From Fodinibius sp041642155 (GTDB taxonomy: Bacteria; Bacteroidota; Rhodothermia; Balneolales; Balneolaceae): a stretch of DNA of 10,437 bases. A program made the position numbers and the translations under genes. The stretch lies in NCBI RefSeq assembly GCF_041642155.1, contig NZ_JBEPWZ010000090.1, forward strand, positions 1-10,437, in the 5' to 3' direction. The notes under the pieces were generated by a model that was not told where the DNA came from, searched no databases, and saw nothing but the letters and a program-made list of their open reading frames with translations. Shown here one piece after another: positions 6,562 through 10,437 of this stretch; within the stretch, counting starts at the first letter, position 1; every line of letters starts with the position of its first letter.

Positions 6562-7737
6562 CTGGATTCATCAACCGGCCATAACAGCTCCGACTCTCCG
6601 GAACACGAGCAGTATTATCGTCTTGTCCCTGTTTCCGAATCCCGGGATAAGGAGGAATACAAGAGGCTTGATTTTCATGAACTTTTCCGCTATTTCTGGA
6701 ATAAAAGAACTCTTGTATACGGGTGTGTGGGGATCTTTTTAACTATCGGATTGGTTTTTGCTTTTTTCAGCAGCGAAGAATATACCTCGAGTGCGTCTGT
6801 TATTCCGGAATATGAACTACAGGACCGGGTCAACGAGGTAATAGAAAGTTACGGCCTTTTATTTGGGCTGACAGGGAGTATCCGTGAAAACAGGGCGCCC
6901 TCCTATCTCCTGGAATTATATCCATACATGATCAACAGTGTTGCCTTCAAACACAAGCTGATGCACAAGTCGTTTGAATACGCAAAGCGGGACACTACGG
7001 TCACGCTATATCAGTATTTCACAGAAATGTACCGGCCTACTTTTCTGCATAAATTTTATCATTCTATCAGGGAGCCTGCAATACCGGACACCACAGATTC
7101 TGAAACGGAAGAACCATCTCGTTCAGCCGGGAATGAACATAGCTGGACCGGACAAAGTCTGGATGTCCCCATCCTAAATTTTCGTCCCGGTGAAAGAAAA
7201 GTTATCAATGAGCTTTCCGAACGAATTACGGCAGGGTACCAGCGACAAACAGGTATCGTGCGGGTTTCGGCTAACATGCCTGAATCCGATCTTGCGGCTG
7301 AAGTGGTAAAACTTACTTTGGAAACACTCCACGAGGAAGCCAGCAGCTATAAAACGGCAAAGGCACGCCTTTACAAGGATTTTCTTCAGGATCAGCAACG
7401 TCAAGCCCGGAAAGAACTTGAAGAGGCCCGCCGGGAGCTCACGGCATTCAATGGGGCCGACAGCCAGCCGTTAAATAAGAGAATGGAACTGCAAAGCAAC
7501 TATGAAATCAGTCTGGATTATTACAATACCCTGACCCAGCAATTAAAGCGGATGGAGCTAACTATTCAGGAACAATTACCTGCCTTCCGACTATTAGATG
7601 ATATTACCGTACCCAGTAAAGAGGTGAAGCCCAAGCGAAAACTGATTGTATTCCTCAGTATATTGCTGGGCTTTTTTGTTGCAGTCAGCTGGATAACTGT
7701 TTTGTTTTTATTGTCAAGGGAAAAATTACCGGCCTGA
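6562..7737 (+). CDS. Wzz-type polysaccharide chain-length regulator
   Basis: This is a polysaccharide co-polymerase of the inner membrane that sets O-antigen/exopolysaccharide chain length together with a Wzy polymerase. The N-terminal part holds LDFHELFRYFWNKRTLVYG followed by the first membrane helix (about 6706-6768), then the family-typical EEYTSSASVIPEYELQDR. The periplasmic part is rich in charged helices, with a coiled coil around QARKELEEARRELTAF. The proline-rich VPSKEVKPKRK leads into the second helix (about 7637-7711). No Walker motifs or kinase domain follow. Start problem: the conserved N-terminus lies upstream of the first standard start codon (GTG 6727, which falls inside helix 1), and the frame is open back to 6541 with no ATG, GTG or TTG. 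CTG 6562 (listed) or CTG 6550 are the plausible starts, otherwise the start has been lost. Heads the + strand operon. Confidence 0.85.
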   Translation: MDSSTGHNSSDSPEHEQYYRLVPVSESRDKEEYKRLDFHELFRYFWNKRTLVYGCVGIFLTIGLVFAFFSSEEYTSSASVIPEYELQDRVNEVIESYGLLFGLTGSIRENRAPSYLLELYPYMINSVAFKHKLMHKSFEYAKRDTTVTLYQYFTEMYRPTFLHKFYHSIREPAIPDTTDSETEEPSRSAGNEHSWTGQSLDVPILNFRPGERKVINELSERITAGYQRQTGIVRVSANMPESDLAAEVVKLTLETLHEEASSYKTAKARLYKDFLQDQQRQARKELEEARRELTAFNGADSQPLNKRMELQSNYEISLDYYNTLTQQLKRMELTIQEQLPAFRLLDDITVPSKEVKPKRKLIVFLSILLGFFVAVSWITVLFLLSREKLPA

Positions 7738-7756
7738 CCAAGCCGGGAAGTCTTTT

Positions 7757-7911
7757 GTAAAGTGCTTTGAAAAACCAGTCCCGAAGCATCGGGAAACAGC
7801 AAAGCCTCAGCGATTTCAAAACCGCAGTGTATATATGGAGGATACATGGGTATTTTGAAATCGATAAAATGTAGAGATTGGGAACACAACAGTTTTGCAA
7901 AGCCCTTTTAC
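7757..7911. mobile_element. MITE-like repeat, copy B
   Basis: This ~155-bp element has good terminal inverted repeats. The left end is GTAAAGTGCTTTGAAAAAC, and the complement of the right end is GTAAAAGGGCTTTGCAAAAC. It carries the same TCCCGA/TCGGGA hairpin and the same perfect 31-bp block (7765-7795) as the copy at 5165-5317, in the same orientation. The centre has a perfect 11-bp stem CGATTTCAAAA/TTTTGAAATCG (7811-7821 with 7853-7863) enclosing a TGTAT/ATACA stem, different in sequence from copy A but alike in layout. It is non-coding. It begins 19 bp after the Wzz stop and splits Wzz from the glycosyltransferases. No target duplication is seen. Confidence 0.75.
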
Positions 7912-8007
7912 AGGTAATAGCCGCTATTGCTCCTGTTGCCATGAACTATCTTATGAGCTTCCGAAATCACATAGAAATATCCAACCGTTTTCGACCCGCT
8001 AATTCGT

Positions 8008-8901
8008 ATGGAGCAACCTTTTATTTCGATTATAACCCCGGTGCTTAATGCGGAAAAACTGATTTGTCCCTTCCTTGATGCCGTTCGGCACCAAGACTAT
8101 AACCGGGAAAAGTACGAAATTATTGTCATTGACAACGGATCGACAGATGAAACCCTGCAGAAGGTTCGATCTTTTCAGGATGTCATACTCCTGGAGCGAA
8201 CAGACATCCAAAACCCGTATGCCGCCCGAAACAAGGGGATGCAATATGCCAAAGGTGAATTCATGGTGCTACTGGATGTGAATTGTGTGCCGCTGCCCCA
8301 CTGGCTCAAAAACGGGGTCAAGCGACTGCAGCATCCCGGGGTAGATTTGGCTGGGGGACAGGTTTCATTTACCTTTTCTGAAGATGAAACGCTGGGCGAA
8401 TGGTACGACTCTTTGCTGTTTGTAGACATGGAAGATCTGATAAAGCGCGGACAATCCTGTGCGGGTGGCAATCTTTTTTTCAAACGAAAGGTACTGAATA
8501 CGATAGGTCCCTTCCCCGAAAACCACCGTTCAGGGATGGACCTGTATTGGACCAAAAAAGCAACCAAGGCGGGATTTAACCTTGTCTACGAGCCTGAGGC
8601 CGAAGTCCGGTACCCGGCACGCAAGCTCAAACCTCTTATAAAAAAAGTTTTCCGGGTGGGATCGGGCCAGCCGAAGGTATGGCTTGATAATGACATGCAT
8701 CCACTGAAATTAATTCTGCTTATTCTGTACCAGTTTGTCCCCCCCGGCAACAGCGAACTTAAAGAGAAAATACGGAGAAGGGGCAAAGAGGAAATGCTTG
8801 ATTACCTCCTGCCACTGTGGGGCATTCATTACCTGCAGAAAATGATTCTTTCTTTAGGTTGGGCTAAAGGAATTTTTAGGTATTATACCTCGAAGTTATA
8901 A
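8008..8901 (+). CDS. Family 2 glycosyltransferase
   Basis: This 297-aa GT-A fold enzyme should transfer a sugar from a nucleotide-sugar donor during repeat-unit assembly at the cytoplasmic face of the membrane. The order is standard: ISIITPVLNAEK (6-17), IDNGSTDETL (41-50, nucleotide-binding Asp42), NPYAARNKGMQYAKGEFMV (69-87), then LLDVNCVP (88-95) in the place of the metal-binding DxD, with Asp90 followed by Asn92. CAGGNLFFKR (151-160) and SGMDLYWTKKATKAGF (175-190, Asp178) form the acceptor side. The C-terminal 80 residues are basic with a hydrophobic stretch (LKLILLILYQFVPP) that may touch the membrane. The ATG at 8008 gives the usual short lead into the first strand, and no Shine-Dalgarno is seen. 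The donor and acceptor cannot be read from sequence. It follows MITE-like copy B and is 55 bp before the next glycosyltransferase. Confidence 0.9.
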   Translation: MEQPFISIITPVLNAEKLICPFLDAVRHQDYNREKYEIIVIDNGSTDETLQKVRSFQDVILLERTDIQNPYAARNKGMQYAKGEFMVLLDVNCVPLPHWLKNGVKRLQHPGVDLAGGQVSFTFSEDETLGEWYDSLLFVDMEDLIKRGQSCAGGNLFFKRKVLNTIGPFPENHRSGMDLYWTKKATKAGFNLVYEPEAEVRYPARKLKPLIKKVFRVGSGQPKVWLDNDMHPLKLILLILYQFVPPGNSELKEKIRRRGKEEMLDYLLPLWGIHYLQKMILSLGWAKGIFRYYTSKL

Positions 8902-8956
8902 TTTGATTATCTTTTGTACTTGATAACTTTCATCAGCCCTTTTCCAGTTGTCCATT

Positions 8957-10129
8957 ATGAAGATTGTCTTTTTAAGTCATACCCCGCGTAATTATCTGTT
9001 CAAGGTGGGCAGCTATCACTTGTCGAACCACCTCGCCGATCTTGGGCATGACGTACTGTATATCCCCTCTCCACTGTCCCTGTTTCATTTTCTCAACATT
9101 CCGATGCTGGGCGACAGCGATTATCGCAACGTCATTCAAAGCCGGATGCGCACCCTTGTCCCCCTCCGGGATTCACATAACGTCACGAATGTGACCCCTT
9201 TTGTGCTCACCCCTTTTAACAAGGGGGTATTTGACCGTCCGGAGATACCGATGAACCAGTGGTTTACATTCAACCGCATCGATAAAAAAATTAAAGCGCT
9301 CGGATTTGCCAAGGCCGATCTGGTCATACAGGACAAAGCCGGCTTGTTTTTTATGCGCAGGTTTATCAATGCTCACAGCTGGATTTATCGGGCAACCGAC
9401 GATTACAGCAACATGTCGGGAGGACCCGGACAGCATTCGATCCAGACGCTGGAACAGGAAATATGTGATTTCGCCGACCGGGTTTTGGTAACCTCCGAAC
9501 CTCTGAAACAACTCTTTTGGGAACGGTATGGCGTAGAATCTTCCATACTACGCAACGGTGTGGAAGCCTCCCATTTTACCGGCCGCCATCAAGAGCCGGA
9601 TGAATATGCCATGATTTCAGCTCCCATTATTTTGTATGTAGGCAGTCTCGATCAGCGTTTTGATCATCAACTGTTGATTGAGACAGCCCGGCAAAGCCCC
9701 AATCTTCATTACATGATCGTAGGGCCCGGGAGCAAAAACAGTATCCCGGACGACATTGAAAACATCACGGTATTGGGACCCAAACCTTACGCGCAGATAC
9801 CTGCATATATGCAGCATGCGGATATAGGCATTCTCCCCCTTAAGTTGACGGATGCCAATCACGCCCGGTCGCCTATGAAAATATATGAGTATGGCCTCTC
9901 GGGCTTGCCTGTCGTAAGTACACCTTTGCGGGAACTTAAAAATAGAAATGAACATTTTATTACCTTTGCAAAAGATCCCCAACATTTCCATGAACAAATC
10001 ATGTATTGCCTGGATCACAAAGATACGCTTGCTGTCCTGGCAAAGGAGAGCGCTGGCAAGCATTCCTGGCGGTCCATTACCCTACAGCTGCTGGATCTGA
10101 CAACTTCCAAACCGTCCGGAGCAGCATGA
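8957..10129 (+). CDS. GT-B glycosyltransferase (GT4/GT1-like)
   Basis: This 390-aa retaining-type glycosyltransferase has two Rossmann domains. The N-terminal acceptor domain opens with MKIVFLSHTPRNYLFKVGSY and includes YRATDDYSN (144-152) and the VTSEPLK turn (178-184), features of the TuaH/GumK-like branch. The donor domain begins with IILYVGSLDQRFD (224-236), continues with NITVLGPKPYAQIPAYMQHADIGILPL, and has the nucleotide-sugar motif SPMKIYEYGLSGLPVVS (305-321, with conserved Glu311). Length is normal. The ATG at 8957 is preferred to an in-frame TTG at 8948 because it begins exactly at the first beta strand. There is no signal peptide, so it is cytoplasmic or peripheral membrane. Its stop overlaps the next gene's ATG (ATGA at 10126-10129), indicating translational coupling. 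The sugar specificity is unknown. Confidence 0.9.
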   Translation: MKIVFLSHTPRNYLFKVGSYHLSNHLADLGHDVLYIPSPLSLFHFLNIPMLGDSDYRNVIQSRMRTLVPLRDSHNVTNVTPFVLTPFNKGVFDRPEIPMNQWFTFNRIDKKIKALGFAKADLVIQDKAGLFFMRRFINAHSWIYRATDDYSNMSGGPGQHSIQTLEQEICDFADRVLVTSEPLKQLFWERYGVESSILRNGVEASHFTGRHQEPDEYAMISAPIILYVGSLDQRFDHQLLIETARQSPNLHYMIVGPGSKNSIPDDIENITVLGPKPYAQIPAYMQHADIGILPLKLTDANHARSPMKIYEYGLSGLPVVSTPLRELKNRNEHFITFAKDPQHFHEQIMYCLDHKDTLAVLAKESAGKHSWRSITLQLLDLTTSKPSGAA

Positions 10130-10437
10130 ACGATGTTGTCGCCACATATCGGCATGCTATGGCAGGACGCACGCTCATAGACCGCTTCTTCAAGTGCTGG
10201 GCGCTCGTGTTGCCGGTTACCTCCGTTCTTATTTTTCCTTCGATACAGGGAACAACCCCCGCTTATATACTGGCCTTTCTGACGGTCCCGCTGGTGCTGT
10301 ACGCCGCTCACATGAAGGAAATAAAACAATATTTGACGGTAGCTTTTCTAATTGCCGTTGGGTATATCACCCTCAATGCATGCAGTCAGTTCCTCCTTTC
10401 GCTTTACGGCGAAATGGATTTGTCTTCTCTACCCCTG
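10126..10437 (+). CDS. Membrane protein, possible O-antigen polymerase/ligase, 3'-partial
   Basis: The frame is open from ATG 10126 to the window end (104 codons). After a short basic cytoplasmic lead (TYRHAMAGRTLIDRFFK) come hydrophobic segments: WALVLPVTSVLIFPS, AYILAFLTVPLVLYAA and LTVAFLIAVGYITL. This fits the N-terminus of a polytopic Wzy/WaaL-type O-antigen polymerase or ligase, which is expected next to a Wzz gene. The catalytic periplasmic loop is beyond the window, so a flippase or other membrane protein is not excluded. It overlaps the preceding glycosyltransferase by four bases. Confidence 0.65.
   Translation, partial: MNDVVATYRHAMAGRTLIDRFFKCWALVLPVTSVLIFPSIQGTTPAYILAFLTVPLVLYAAHMKEIKQYLTVAFLIAVGYITLNACSQFLLSLYGEMDLSSLPL

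Noticed and set aside
7941..8048. Short frame beginning MNYLMSFRNHIEIS before the GT2 gene
   Set aside because: It runs out of frame into the glycosyltransferase start, has only 35 codons, no ribosome site and no similarity I recognise.
9958..9982. Sequence resembling the MITE-like terminal repeat (CCTTTGCAAAAG)
   Set aside because: It lies inside the conserved reading frame of the GT-B glycosyltransferase with no partner end or shared 31-bp block nearby, so chance is the better explanation.
1..10437. CRISPR array or tandem repeats
   Set aside because: No direct repeats with regular spacers are present. The only long repeat is the two-copy MITE-like element, 2.6 kb apart.

Overview
The window looks like a chromosomal piece of a moderate-GC bacterium of the Bacteroidota/Balneolota/Rhodothermota kind. 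This placement is an inference. It rests on the general lack of Shine-Dalgarno sequences, the short 'Aquifex-type' aconitase, the style of the exopolysaccharide genes, and scattered small repeats. No rRNA, tRNA or taxonomic marker is present to fix the lineage.

Region 1 (1-1912, + strand) holds the 3' part of a small multi-helix membrane protein. It overlaps or directly abuts a patatin-like lipid acyl hydrolase that carries a long extra C-terminal domain. The pair is probably co-translated and acts on membrane lipids or lipid-like substrates. Region 2 (2061-4112, - strand) is a complete aconitase gene with a clear rho-independent terminator. It converges on the patatin gene. Its first expected Fe-S cysteine is serine, while an unexpected cysteine sits in the SDSHT loop. 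Region 3 (4113-4529) is an AT-rich spacer. It is followed by a small Dabb-domain protein (4530-4850), the only host gene here with a strong Shine-Dalgarno.

Region 4 (4895-5317) is a patch of mobile-DNA debris: the first 65 codons of an IS110-family transposase, a little of its upstream non-coding end, and a ~153-bp element with imperfect terminal inverted repeats. A second, same-orientation copy of that element (~155 bp) lies at 7757-7911. The two copies share a perfect 31-bp block and inverted-repeat ends. Their central hairpins differ in sequence but keep the same nested pairing, so this is a MITE-like family. I do not recognise it.

Region 5 (5314-10437) is the edge of a surface-polysaccharide locus. 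A PAPS-dependent sulfotransferase is on the - strand. Divergent from it on the + strand are a Wzz-type chain-length regulator, a family-2 glycosyltransferase, a GT-B (GT4-like) glycosyltransferase, and the start of a hydrophobic protein that may be an O-antigen polymerase/ligase and is cut by the window end. Together they suggest synthesis of a long, possibly sulfated, exopolysaccharide. The Wzz reading frame reaches back well past its first standard start codon, and the second MITE-like copy separates Wzz from the glycosyltransferases.
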